A stretch of 64,000 nt of DNA from positions 186,001-250,000 of the forward strand of contig NZ_VAUW01000004.1 of assembly GCF_005771495.1 (NCBI RefSeq), in the 5' to 3' direction. A program made the translations under genes and the position numbers. Of the stretch, positions 35,861 to 44,704 are shown piece by piece. The DNA comes from Maribacter sp. ACAM166. GTDB lineage: Bacteria > Bacteroidota > Bacteroidia > Flavobacteriales > Flavobacteriaceae. The notes beneath the pieces were generated by a model. That model saw only the letters and a list, made by a program, of their open reading frames with translations, had not been told where the DNA came from and ran no database searches. How positions within the stretch are numbered: position 1 is the stretch's first letter; each line of letters starts with the position of its first letter.

Positions 35861-37372
35861 TTAATAGCTATCCGTATTGGTGACGAAGGCGATTTTCTTG
35901 CTATCTGGCGACCAGCTGGGGACATTTATCGTTCCTTGACCTCCATAAATATGGGCAAGTACCTTGGGTTTCCCTCCTTTAACCGGCATGATTCGTAACA
36001 TACAGTGTTTGTAAAAAGGATGTTGACTGGGGTCAATATCCTTAGGGAAAGAGATAAAAACAATCCATTTTTGATCCGGACTCACATGTGGAAACCAATT
36101 GTTGTACTCATCAAAAGTGAGCTGGGTTTGTTTTTTACCGTTCGCCTTCATTCGATACAATTGCATAGTACCTGAACGCACTGAATTAAAATAAATATAC
36201 TTGCCGTTCGAACTAAACTCGGGACCATCGTCTAAGGTGGGAAAATCCGTGAGTTGTTGCTCCTTGCCAGACTTAACATTGATAGAGAATATGTTATAAG
36301 CTCCGTTTCTTTCTCCAGTAAACAACATCTCTTTATTATTTGGGGACCACCCATGAAAGTAGGAGGCGCCAACACCAGGTTTGGTTACCATTTTAGGAAG
36401 GGAATCCCCTTCGGTTGGTAAATAGTATAAGGCAGAAGCGCCATCATCTTTTTGATTGTGATTGCTTATCCCTAGTAATGAGCCATCAAAGGTGAGCACA
36501 TGATCATTGTTATTATTTATAGCAAAACCTGTGTTTAGTGGAGAAATAGAATTAGTTTCCAACTCATAATTAAAGAGATGACCTTTAGAATTATAGATTA
36601 ACTTTTTTCCATCTACTGTCCAGTTGGGAGCTTGAATGGAATGCGCTGAATGATGAATTAGTTCCCTTTGACCGGTTTCCACATCCATAATTTCTAGATT
36701 ACTCCCAATATAATTGCGATAGGGTGTATAATCGGAATCAATAGGCTTAATGATACGTACATTGCTAAATGTGGCACTTTCCAATACCTTAGGATTGTGA
36801 GAACATACATAAAGCCCAACATACACCTCATTATCAAGATTCATATCGGTTAGTTCAACGCTGGTAAATTCTTCGCCAAATTTTGCCGTAGACATAATAT
36901 AGGTAGACCCCTTTCTTTCTAACTGAATTATGGTAGGTGATTGCTTAGGCGATTTTACTTCTTCCGTAAGTCCACCAACGCTTTTTCGGTATTGTAAAGA
37001 GGTGAGTCCGTCACCATGTGTGCTGGCATTGACATGTTTAGAATTTGGGTCCAAACTATTTTTAATAATCCATCCCGTTTTTCTATGCGGGTTTGAACCA
37101 GCACCATTAAAAGTTACGGTTGTACGAAGTATAAAATCACCTTGCAATGTCGTCCATAGGTACTGAAACGCATCAGTGCCAAACCACATATTTGTGCCAG
37201 CTCCTGTTAAGGTATACGTTTGGTTTTTCACATCATAGGTAGCAGCAGAACCTTCTATTTTAGAGTTACCAACAGCCGTATTTCCATCGAAAATTCCGAT
37301 CTTATGTTGCGCTTGAAATGTGTTGGAAATTAGGAATAGGAAAAGGGTGAAAATTAACGGTTGCACTTTCAT
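35861..37372 (-). CDS. Secreted TolB/PD40 beta-propeller protein
   Basis: 503 residues with a signal peptide (MKVQPLIFTLFLFLISNTFQAQ). Residues ~25-205 look like a jelly-roll DUF1349-type domain (TGAGTNMWFGTDAFQYLWT, RKTGWIIKNSLDPNSKHVN). The rest contains PD40/WD40-like repeats: APNWTVDGKKLIYNSKG, FHGWSPNNKEMLFTGERNG, GPEFSSNGKYIYFNSVRSG, FPHVSPDQKWIVFISF, VPSWSPDSKKIAFVTNT. Probable extracellular or periplasmic binding or sugar-related role; no catalytic site visible. Confidence 0.82.
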   Translation of the reverse strand: MKVQPLIFTLFLFLISNTFQAQHKIGIFDGNTAVGNSKIEGSAATYDVKNQTYTLTGAGTNMWFGTDAFQYLWTTLQGDFILRTTVTFNGAGSNPHRKTGWIIKNSLDPNSKHVNASTHGDGLTSLQYRKSVGGLTEEVKSPKQSPTIIQLERKGSTYIMSTAKFGEEFTSVELTDMNLDNEVYVGLYVCSHNPKVLESATFSNVRIIKPIDSDYTPYRNYIGSNLEIMDVETGQRELIHHSAHSIQAPNWTVDGKKLIYNSKGHLFNYELETNSISPLNTGFAINNNNDHVLTFDGSLLGISNHNQKDDGASALYYLPTEGDSLPKMVTKPGVGASYFHGWSPNNKEMLFTGERNGAYNIFSINVKSGKEQQLTDFPTLDDGPEFSSNGKYIYFNSVRSGTMQLYRMKANGKKQTQLTFDEYNNWFPHVSPDQKWIVFISFPKDIDPSQHPFYKHCMLRIMPVKGGKPKVLAHIYGGQGTINVPSWSPDSKKIAFVTNTDSY

Positions 37373-37646
37373 AATGATTGAATGTTATTGGTTGATTGGT
37401 TAATCAGTTTAATTTTTAAATATACTCTTTAATTCTGTTGATTTGAAAGTTAGATGTTTGGGAAATTGACACTAGCGTACTTGTCTAAAGTTGTAAATTG
37501 ATTAAAATTGATGCTTTTATCTCATTTACTTCCGTTTTACGTTAAAGGAAGCCTAAAATGTCAAGGTTTTGCCATATTTTTTGTTATTCCCTATTGAGAA
37601 CGATACCTTTACCGTTCAATTAAGTTAACTAGTAGAATTTAATAGT

Positions 37647-38075
37647 ATGAGCAAAGTAAAAGCAGATGATTTAGTACGCGTACATTACACAGGTAAATTG
37701 AGTGATGGACAAGTGTTTGATAGTTCGGTAGATAGAGAGCCTTTAGAAGTAAAATTAGGAGAAGGCAGTTTGATACCTGGCTTTGAGAAAGGACTGTTGG
37801 ATATGGCACCACTAGATAAAAAGACTATCGTTATTGTAAAGGAAGACGCTTATGGTGAAAAACGTAAGGAACTTTTTCAATCCGTAAAAAAATCAGATTT
37901 ACCTGAAGATTTAAAGCCAGAGGTAAATATGTCTCTTATGGCTACAAATGCTGATGGTAGTGAAAAACAATTACGTGTTGCAGAAGTAAATGAAGATGAA
38001 ATTGTAGTTGATGCAAATCATCCATTGGCCGGTGAAGATTTGACTTTTGAGTTGGAATTGGTTGAGATTAAATAA
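37647..38075 (+). CDS. SlyD-like FKBP-type peptidyl-prolyl isomerase
   Basis: 142 residues. FKBP core with DLVRVHYTGKLSDGQVFDSS and SLIPGFEKGLLDMA, interrupted by an IF (chaperone) insert from ~68 to 125 as in SlyD, and ending in a FELELVEI strand. The His-rich nickel-binding tail of E. coli SlyD is absent. It assists protein folding in the cytoplasm (no signal). A strong terminator follows. Confidence 0.92.
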   Translation: MSKVKADDLVRVHYTGKLSDGQVFDSSVDREPLEVKLGEGSLIPGFEKGLLDMAPLDKKTIVIVKEDAYGEKRKELFQSVKKSDLPEDLKPEVNMSLMATNADGSEKQLRVAEVNEDEIVVDANHPLAGEDLTFELELVEIK

Positions 38076-38095
38076 ATACGAGTAATTATAGAGTA

Positions 38096-38127
38096 TAAAA
38101 CCGCCCTTCATAGGGGCGGTTTTTTTG
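38096..38127 (+). terminator. Intrinsic terminator after the FKBP gene
   Basis: Stem AAAACCGCCC / GGGGCGGTTTT (near-perfect, ~10 bp) with a short loop and a T-run after it; just downstream of the stop of the FKBP gene. Confidence 0.85.
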
Positions 38128-38258
38128 TTTTACTAAAAAGATAAAAGTATGTTCATAATATCTTTTATATTTGAGCTTACTCTATATGTTGCAAGAACAA
38201 CAAATTACATCTAGTAATTATATACAAAAGCCAGAGATGTTTTTATATGTAGCACTAG

Positions 38259-38266
38259 TACCTTTG
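38259..38266 (+). promoter_or_regulatory. Candidate -7 box of the DUF1080 operon
   Basis: TACCTTTG exactly matches TAnnTTTG and lies 38 bp before the ATG at 38305. A -33 element is not obvious. Would drive the three-gene lipoprotein operon. Confidence 0.45.
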
Positions 38267-38304
38267 CCAATTCTTTCTTTTACTAATAAACCAAAATTCA
38301 CCCT

Positions 38305-39201
38305 ATGACAACCCTTGAAAATTTAAAATATACTTCTGGAAGGTATACACTTTTTATAACTGTGATAATAACGGTTCTGCTATTATTGTCTTGTAACGAA
38401 GAATCAACAGATTCAGGCAAAGAAGAATGGATTGCAGTATTCAATGGCACTAATTACGACGATTGGACACCAAAATTTGCAGGATATGAACTTGGGGTAA
38501 ACCATAAGGATAGGTTTGTATACGAGGATAGCCTGTTGAGTGTCAGGTATACTAAAACAGATACGTTTAATGGAAATTTCGGACATCTATATTATAAAGA
38601 GAAGTTCTCACATTATAAACTAAGAGCCAAATATCGGTTTGTTGGGGAGCAAATGACAAATGGACCGGGGTGGGCTTTTCGCAATAATGGTCTTATGTTA
38701 CATTGTCAAGAACCTGCAACGTTGGGTCTAGATCAAGATTTTCCGATTTCCTTAGAGTTTCAACTTTTGGGAGGTGACGGCACCAATGAACGTACTACGG
38801 CTAATCTGTGTACGCCTGGTACCAATGTGGTATTGGGCGACAGCCTGTTTACCACACATTGTGTGAACTCCACCTTTAAAACATACCATGGTGACCAGTG
38901 GGTTACTGCAGAGGTCTTGGTTCTTGGTGATTCGCTTATTCAGCATAGTATGGATGGGGAAGTGGTTCTTGAATTCAAATCGCCTACTATTGGTGGCGGC
39001 AATATATCTGGATATAAAGAAAGTGCCTATCAAGAAGGAAAGCCTTTAAAAGAAGGGTATATTTCAATTCAAGCAGAGACTCAACCTATAGATTTTAAAA
39101 CGATTGAAGTTTTAAACCTTTGTGGTTGTATGGATGAAACGGCCAAGAACTACAAATCCTACTATGTTAAGGCAGCTAACGAAACATGTATTTACGATTA
39201 G
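38305..39201 (+). CDS. DUF1080 (3-keto-disaccharide hydrolase-type) lipoprotein
   Basis: 298 residues. Lipoprotein signal ends LLLLSC (Cys near residue 30). The mature protein is the DUF1080/GH16-like concanavalin fold: IAVFNGTNYDDWTPKFAG at its start, LRAKYRFVGEQMTNGPGW, GLMLHCQEPATLG, QDFPISLEFQLLGGDG and a C-terminal CGCMDETAKNYKSYYVKA extension with four Cys near the end. Related enzymes act on 3-keto-glycosides; activity here is inferred. First gene of a three-lipoprotein operon with the TlpA-like and BNR-like genes. Confidence 0.85.
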   Translation: MTTLENLKYTSGRYTLFITVIITVLLLLSCNEESTDSGKEEWIAVFNGTNYDDWTPKFAGYELGVNHKDRFVYEDSLLSVRYTKTDTFNGNFGHLYYKEKFSHYKLRAKYRFVGEQMTNGPGWAFRNNGLMLHCQEPATLGLDQDFPISLEFQLLGGDGTNERTTANLCTPGTNVVLGDSLFTTHCVNSTFKTYHGDQWVTAEVLVLGDSLIQHSMDGEVVLEFKSPTIGGGNISGYKESAYQEGKPLKEGYISIQAETQPIDFKTIEVLNLCGCMDETAKNYKSYYVKAANETCIYD

Positions 39202-39218
39202 AAAAATCATAAAAGCCT

Positions 39219-39728
39219 ATGCAGTTACGAACACTTATTTTTTTGGCAGTAAGTTTTACCTTCTTCAGTTGTAAAGAAGCAACAAAAGAAACGAATAGTG
39301 CGTCTGAACCGATACAATTAGAAGCGGAAGAAGCTACAATACCCGTATATGAAGATTTAGAAGGCAATGCCGTTGCTTTAAGCGATTATAGAGGAAAACG
39401 CATACTCTTGAATTATTGGGCCACCTGGTGCCGCCCATGTATCGAGGAGATGCCAGATTTATTGAAATTACAAACTGTTTTGGAACAAGAGAATTATGTG
39501 TTTTTATTCGCTTCAGACCAGTCCGTTAAGAAAATACAGGCTTTTAAAACTGCTCGCGGTTTTGATTTTAAATTTATCAAGTATAACGGTACTTATCCTG
39601 AGCAACAAATAAGTGCCTTACCAGTGACGTTGATTTATAATGAAGCAGGGGAGCAGGTGTCACGATTTGATGGTGGAATGTCTTGGGATACCCCCGAGAT
39701 GATTGAACAACTAAAAAATATTCAGTAA
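39219..39728 (+). CDS. TlpA-like thioredoxin lipoprotein
   Basis: 169 residues. Lipoprotein signal with lipobox FFSC; redoxin domain with LLNYWATWCRPCIEEMPDLL (CxxC active site) and ISALPVTLIYNEAG (cis-Pro). It would maintain or transfer thiols in the periplasm. It lies 17 bp after the DUF1080 gene and its stop overlaps the next gene's ATG (TAATG). Confidence 0.88.
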   Translation: MQLRTLIFLAVSFTFFSCKEATKETNSASEPIQLEAEEATIPVYEDLEGNAVALSDYRGKRILLNYWATWCRPCIEEMPDLLKLQTVLEQENYVFLFASDQSVKKIQAFKTARGFDFKFIKYNGTYPEQQISALPVTLIYNEAGEQVSRFDGGMSWDTPEMIEQLKNIQ

Positions 39729-40966
39729 TGCGCTTTTACACCAATTTATTTACCCTCAGTATTTTACTAGCTGCACTAGGGTGTAAGGAAGACCCTAAAC
39801 AGCAACCGGAAGTAAAAGAGGCAGTGGTTCAAGAGCTGGTGTCTCCAGCGGGAGTCTCGAGTTCTTTGCCACACTTAATATCCAATAAAGACGTATCACT
39901 CTTATCATGGGTGGAAACTGAGGGTGACACCTTAACCACATTTTTGTACTCAGAATTGGTTGACGGTAGTTGGCAAAAACCCGAAACGGTAATGCAAGGC
40001 ACTGATTGGTTCGTCAATTGGGCCGATTATCCTATGATTGCGGAGAACAATGGTAATTTATGGTCCCACGTACTAAAAAAATCGACTATGGGTACCTATT
40101 CGTATGATGTGAAGATGAACGTTAAGCCTAAAGGAGCTACGGAATGGAGAACCGATTTACCCTTACATACAGATGAAACGCCTACAGAACATGGTTTTGT
40201 GAGCGTTTTACCGTATAACGATTCCTTTTTTGTGAATTGGCTCGATGGCAGAAATACCGAGAAAAATGAAGTAGGGGAGCGGGGCGCCATGACCATACGT
40301 GCAGCAGTAATTTCTGCTACCGGAGAGGTGGTACAAGAAGATGAACTAGATGTGAGTACCTGCGATTGTTGTCAGACGACCTCTGCTATAACCGATAACG
40401 GACCCGTAGTGTTGTATCGTGATCGCTCGGAAGATGAAATACGTGATATCAATATTGTGCGACACGTAAATGGAAAGTGGACAGCTCCCAAAACGATACA
40501 TGCCGATAATTGGCAAATTAAAGGTTGTCCGGTAAATGGCCCGAAAGCGGCAGCGATGGGGAATAATTTGGCTGTTGCTTGGTTTACGGGAGCTCAACAG
40601 AACCCACGGGTTCAATTACTATTTTCACAAGATGGTGGGGAAAATTTTCAAGAACCGATTCTAATTGCAGAAGGAAAAGTAATGGGAAGGGTTGATGTGC
40701 TTTGGATGGATGCAGAAACCGCTATAGTCAGTTGGGTGGAATCGAAAGATAAACTGGCAGTGTTCACCGCCATGAAAGTTTCAAAAAATGGAGAATTGTC
40801 AAAAAAGCAAGTTATAACAGAAATGGACGGTTCACGTAAATCTGGATTTCCTCAAATGGAACTAGTAAAAGAAATGCTGTATTTTGCTTGGACGGATTAT
40901 GCACAGGCAAATTCTCAAGTACAAACGGTGAAGATGTCTGTAGATGCGTTTACTTTTAATGAATAG
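39728..40966 (+). CDS. Secreted BNR/sialidase-like propeller lipoprotein
   Basis: 412 residues. Lipoprotein signal (FTLSILLAALGC). Repeated beta-propeller stretches with Asp-box-like S-x-D-G motifs: LLFSQDGGENFQEP, NDSFFVNWLDGRN, AAMGNNLAVAWFTG, VLWMDAETAIVSWVES. A CDCCQTT motif near residue 220 is notable and could be a metal or disulfide site; it is worth checking against relatives. No sialidase catalytic set is visible, so hydrolysis is unproven. Translationally coupled to the TlpA-like gene, which could keep the CDCC cysteines reduced. Confidence 0.7.
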   Translation: MRFYTNLFTLSILLAALGCKEDPKQQPEVKEAVVQELVSPAGVSSSLPHLISNKDVSLLSWVETEGDTLTTFLYSELVDGSWQKPETVMQGTDWFVNWADYPMIAENNGNLWSHVLKKSTMGTYSYDVKMNVKPKGATEWRTDLPLHTDETPTEHGFVSVLPYNDSFFVNWLDGRNTEKNEVGERGAMTIRAAVISATGEVVQEDELDVSTCDCCQTTSAITDNGPVVLYRDRSEDEIRDINIVRHVNGKWTAPKTIHADNWQIKGCPVNGPKAAAMGNNLAVAWFTGAQQNPRVQLLFSQDGGENFQEPILIAEGKVMGRVDVLWMDAETAIVSWVESKDKLAVFTAMKVSKNGELSKKQVITEMDGSRKSGFPQMELVKEMLYFAWTDYAQANSQVQTVKMSVDAFTFNE

Positions 40967-41076
40967 AAAAATGGCAACATACCATTTTTATACATGGGTA
41001 ATTTGGGTTATCGGATGGTCTTAAAAAGAATAAAATACGATTTTTGCAGCCCTAAAGAATTAAGAATAAAAGGACT

Positions 41077-41553
41077 ATGACAGAAAGAGATGAATTTTTT
41101 ATGAAAAGAGCGATAGCTCTTGCAACAGAAGGAATGAATGCCAATGCAGGCGGACCTTTTGGAGCAGTAGTAGTAAAGGATGATGAAATTATAGCAGAAG
41201 GGTATAATAGAGTTACCTCTACGAATGATCCAACAGCACATGCCGAAATAGTAGCCATACGAGAAGCATGTAAAAAATTAAATAATTTTGAATTAACTGA
41301 TTGTACAATATATACCTCGTGTGAACCATGCCCAATGTGCTTAGGAGCGATTTACTGGACCCGACCGAAAATGGTATTCTTTGGCTGTAGTCGTGAAGAT
41401 GCGGCAGCTATAAATTTTGATGACCAGTTTATTTATAATGAAATTGAAAAGAATATTGAAGGTCGACAACTAAAGTTTGTTCAATTTGCTCGTAAAGATG
41501 CCTTAGCAGTTTTCAATGATTGGGATACTAAACAAGACAAAACCGCTTACTAA
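41077..41553 (+). CDS. guaD: Guanine deaminase
   Basis: 158 residues, zinc-dependent cytidine-deaminase fold. Close to Bacillus GuaD in reading: GGPFGAVVVKDDEIIAEG, zinc site TAHAEIVAIREACKK (His-Glu pair) and SCEPCPMCLGAIYWTRPK (Cys-x2-Cys). The insert NFDDQFIYNEIEK and C-terminal end also match GuaD. Converts guanine to xanthine in purine salvage. tRNA adenosine deaminase (TadA) is an alternative, but the insert and ending favour GuaD. Confidence 0.85.
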   Translation: MTERDEFFMKRAIALATEGMNANAGGPFGAVVVKDDEIIAEGYNRVTSTNDPTAHAEIVAIREACKKLNNFELTDCTIYTSCEPCPMCLGAIYWTRPKMVFFGCSREDAAAINFDDQFIYNEIEKNIEGRQLKFVQFARKDALAVFNDWDTKQDKTAY

Positions 41554-41657
41554 TAGTACATTAGTCTCAAAAGTTATCTCAGACTTTTCCTAGATATTTA
41601 TTTCTGGCATCATAATTGAAAGGTCTATAGTAATTATTAATATTTAATTAGAGTACA

Positions 41658-41852
41658 ATGAGTAAAGGAACAGTAAAATTTTTCAACGATGCCAAAGGTT
41701 TTGGTTTTATCTTAGAAGAAGGTTCAACAAATGAACATTTCGTTCACATTTCAGGATTAGTAGATGAGATTCGCGAAGGCGATGAAGTCGAATTCGAACT
41801 AACCCAAGGAAAAAAAGGATTAAACGCGGTAAACGTAGCAGTTATAGAATAA
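41658..41852 (+). CDS. Cold-shock domain protein (CspA family)
   Basis: 64 residues. RNA-binding RNP1 KGFGFI and RNP2-like HFVHIS are intact, starting at MSKGTVKFFNDAKG. Nucleic-acid chaperone. Followed by a terminator. The 105-bp leader before it is AT-rich, as often seen with cold-regulated mRNAs; no definite thermosensor structure read. Confidence 0.95.
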   Translation: MSKGTVKFFNDAKGFGFILEEGSTNEHFVHISGLVDEIREGDEVEFELTQGKKGLNAVNVAVIE

Positions 41853-41873
41853 GACGCTTAAACTTTAAATTTA

Positions 41874-41902
41874 AGGCCCATCAGTACTGATGGGCTTTTT
41901 TT
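41874..41902 (+). terminator. Intrinsic terminator after the cold-shock gene
   Basis: Stem AAGGCCCATCAGT / ACTGATGGGCTTT with no extra loop bases to speak of, followed by a T-run. Lies 22 bp after the stop. Confidence 0.88.
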
Positions 41903-42724
41903 GTGTTTTATGTTTTAGAAAGTGGAAGACTTATTGGTAGCAAGGTTTTAAATATACTATTTGATAAACGTTTTCGTTTTTAATTACCCTGAAGGATGAT
42001 TAAAAAGGGCAGTGGAATCGAGGCGTTGGACTTAGATTGGATATAGGTTCTTAAAAAGTCTATTTTACATAATATAAATTATAGTACAGATTGGTATATC
42101 TGGTTTTGAAACCAGCCGTATAGCTGTAGTCTATAATTCTATTATGTAAAATATCCCTCGCATTTTTAGCTTTTAAGAGAATTACCAAAAGGGTCATCAG
42201 CCTGTTTAATTTACGTGGCTTGAATATTTGTACACAGAAAAAACTTTTTAGAAAATTTCAAATTCTTAGAAACTCTACGACAAACCTTGTAGCTGTATCT
42301 ATAATTTGTCGTTATGTAAAATTGCCGCACAGCCAACCGCTCGATTGCTTTTTTAAAATAAACGCTAAATGGCGTTCATTTTAAAACACAATTTGCCATC
42401 GCTTGGCCAGCACCAAAAAAAGCAAAACTTTTAGATTCTTTTCAAATACATGATTTATAACAAGCTGCCCGCCAGTAAATTTTTCACAACTATTTGTTCA
42501 GAATGCCGCAACAGCTCAAAATTTCGAAGATAAAATTTCTGAGCTCTTGCTACCACCGTGTTCCTAGAAACTTCTCTTTCGCAGCCGCAACGTCTCGCAC
42601 GAAAAATCAAAGGCCTATCTAGACCTTCGCTTTTTACGTCATATTTTACATAATGTAGAAATATGTCTGATTCTAGAATCTTATTTGATTTTAGATTGAA
42701 TTATCCTGAAAAAAACAGGTTAAC
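41903..42724. other. Repeat-rich non-coding gap left of the DUF1080-propeller module
   Basis: No gene-like reading frame. It contains a 91-nt hairpin element (42062-42152), a second related motif GTTATGTAAAAT at 42311-42322 preceded by the inverted pair ACGACAAA / TTTGTCGT, an imperfect hairpin around 42352-42386 (arms near TTTTAAAATAAACGC and GCGTTCATTTTAAAA), and a reverse half-site ATTTTACATAAT near 42642. The same set of motifs in the same order recurs at 46.93-47.34 kb. Confidence 0.65.
42062..42152. repeat. 91-nt extended hairpin element
   Basis: Nested inverted repeats: ATTTTACATAATA / TATTATGTAAAAT (13 bp, perfect), AATTATAG / CTATAATT, TACAG / CTGTA, TATA / TATA and a central CTGGTTT / AAACCAG with a 2-nt loop. 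Only a few bulge bases lie between the blocks. It ends TATTATGTAAAATATCCC, which is repeated exactly at 47042-47059. Confidence 0.8.
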
Positions 42725-44704
42725 TTAGGAATGGGCAGTTACCGTTACCTTTACCCGCATGGAGGTTGCATGGCCAGGAAAGGTACATACCATCCAATAC
42801 ACGCCCGGTTCCGCAGGTACTTCAAAAAATAATTTTTGTGTGCCTCTTGGTTCTAAAATTCCGGTGTGTGCCAATACTAAATCAGAATCTGGCACATAAT
42901 TCATGTCGGCACCATCTAATCCTAAGCGCAAGGCTAATTGGGCTACTTCGTCTACCGATTCTTTTCCCTTTGTAGTAATCACCAAATTATGCAACATGTC
43001 ATCATTATTATTAAAGGTGATTTCTACTTTTTTTCCAGCCTCTAAGGTTAATTCTTCAATGTCGAACTTTAGTCCGGGTTTAGTACCTAATACTAACTGT
43101 TGATCTGGTCCATTTGTCCAACTGGTTGGCATCGTTTGTATTCTTTTTGCCTGTGCCAAGCCTTTAGTCTCCGATTTTTCCATAGATGCCGATTTCAGTT
43201 TACCGCCCGGCACTTCATTTAAAGTGTAATACCCAGTATCATGCAATAATTTTTCTCCGTTGGTAGCTTTTATATCGCTAATGGTTAATTGATGAATAAA
43301 ACCTAAACGCATACCATGTACTGTAAGTTTAACACTTAGACCATCTTCAGCTACCGTAGCTTTATGTACCATTGCTTTTTGTTGGTCTATAATAGGACTG
43401 CCGTAGCTATATTGATATTTGTAACTAAACGTAGTTAATTGATAAGTAGCAGGATTGGCTGCTATGGTTTTATTTACAGGCTTTGTAAACTCTAGCACAA
43501 AACCATCGTCTTGCGCTTTCATTGTTTTAATTTCAAAAGGAGTTTTTCCATTCCAAACTAATCGTTGTAAACCAAATAAATCTGTTCCTGTTGCGGTCCA
43601 ACCTCTACTAGTCATACCCACAAACATGCTATTATCTTGTCCCCAAATCATGCGTAAAATACCCGAAGAAAAGCCTTCAACAAAGTTAAAAGCAGCACCT
43701 TGGTAAACGCCATTTACTTTCTCCATAAACACACGCATAATTTTACTATGCCCTTGGTCACCCACAAAAATTTGACCTTCAAAAGGCCCGAACTTTCCGC
43801 CTGTTTTATCGTAGATCATATCGGAAGTAGAAATTCCTAAAATAGTATGCGGAAACCAAATTGCAGGCACTTTTAAGGCGGGTACCTTTTTAGCATATTC
43901 ATAAAGCGTTAAACCAGATTCTGGCTCTACATCGTCTTTTTTAAGTGTTAGCGGCGAATTAGGTTCTCCGCTCCAAACTAAGCCTTCTGCATTACCAGCA
44001 AAATCACCTTTTTCTAAATGCGTCATACGACCAGAACCAACCCATTCTCCTTGATTTTCGGTATAAAAAACTTCATCATTATCATTTATTTCAAATCCAG
44101 CAGGCGAACGCAGTCCTGTTGCAATTGGCGTCATTTCTCCTTCTGGTGTAATTTGTACCAACCAACCACGCCATTTGGCTAAACTAATGGCTCTATTTTC
44201 CCAAGATAAATTAAGGGTCAACAACATATTGCCATTTTTAAGAAATTTTGGACCATAGGAATATTCGTGATAATTACCTGATAAAGGCCAATGGTAAATG
44301 CTTTTGTATAAATCCGCCTTGCCATTATTATCGGTGTCTTCAAGGCGTGTTAACTCTGCACGTTGCGTAGCATAAAAACCACCATCGCGCCAAGCCAAAC
44401 CTAATGGTTCGTGTAAACCATGGGCAAATCTAGTATATATAGGTTTTTGAGAATACGGTTTATCTATTACCCAAACTTCTCCGTGTCTGGTAGAAACTCC
44501 TAATTTATTCTCATTTGTAAGTGCTAAACCACCTACTTCTAATTGGACGTCTTCTGGAATAGGCACATCAACAATTTGGTAATATTTAGCCTCTTTTTTA
44601 GCCATTTCAGATTGCTGTGCTATGGCTTTAAAACTTGTTATTAATGCGATACAAACGGTCGCTATTGTTTTAGATAGTACTTTCATGCTAAATATTTTTA
44701 CCAA
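42725..44704 (-). CDS. Secreted beta-propeller protein with C-terminal cupredoxin domain
   Basis: 659 residues. Signal peptide ends AIAQQ. Residues ~35-430 read as a glucose-dehydrogenase/PVC-type propeller (LGLAWRDGGFYATQRAELTR, TGLRSPAGFEINDNDEVFYT, IFVGDQGHSKIMRVF). The last ~110 residues form a blue-copper domain with ligands His in DDMLHNLVI, Cys in MVCTFPGHATSM, then His and Met in that same motif. This suggests electron transfer or oxidation of a sugar or keto-sugar in the periplasm. It overlaps the DUF1080 gene by 7 bp, so they form an operon. Confidence 0.82.
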   Translation of the reverse strand: MVKIFSMKVLSKTIATVCIALITSFKAIAQQSEMAKKEAKYYQIVDVPIPEDVQLEVGGLALTNENKLGVSTRHGEVWVIDKPYSQKPIYTRFAHGLHEPLGLAWRDGGFYATQRAELTRLEDTDNNGKADLYKSIYHWPLSGNYHEYSYGPKFLKNGNMLLTLNLSWENRAISLAKWRGWLVQITPEGEMTPIATGLRSPAGFEINDNDEVFYTENQGEWVGSGRMTHLEKGDFAGNAEGLVWSGEPNSPLTLKKDDVEPESGLTLYEYAKKVPALKVPAIWFPHTILGISTSDMIYDKTGGKFGPFEGQIFVGDQGHSKIMRVFMEKVNGVYQGAAFNFVEGFSSGILRMIWGQDNSMFVGMTSRGWTATGTDLFGLQRLVWNGKTPFEIKTMKAQDDGFVLEFTKPVNKTIAANPATYQLTTFSYKYQYSYGSPIIDQQKAMVHKATVAEDGLSVKLTVHGMRLGFIHQLTISDIKATNGEKLLHDTGYYTLNEVPGGKLKSASMEKSETKGLAQAKRIQTMPTSWTNGPDQQLVLGTKPGLKFDIEELTLEAGKKVEITFNNNDDMLHNLVITTKGKESVDEVAQLALRLGLDGADMNYVPDSDLVLAHTGILEPRGTQKLFFEVPAEPGVYWMVCTFPGHATSMRVKVTVTAHS

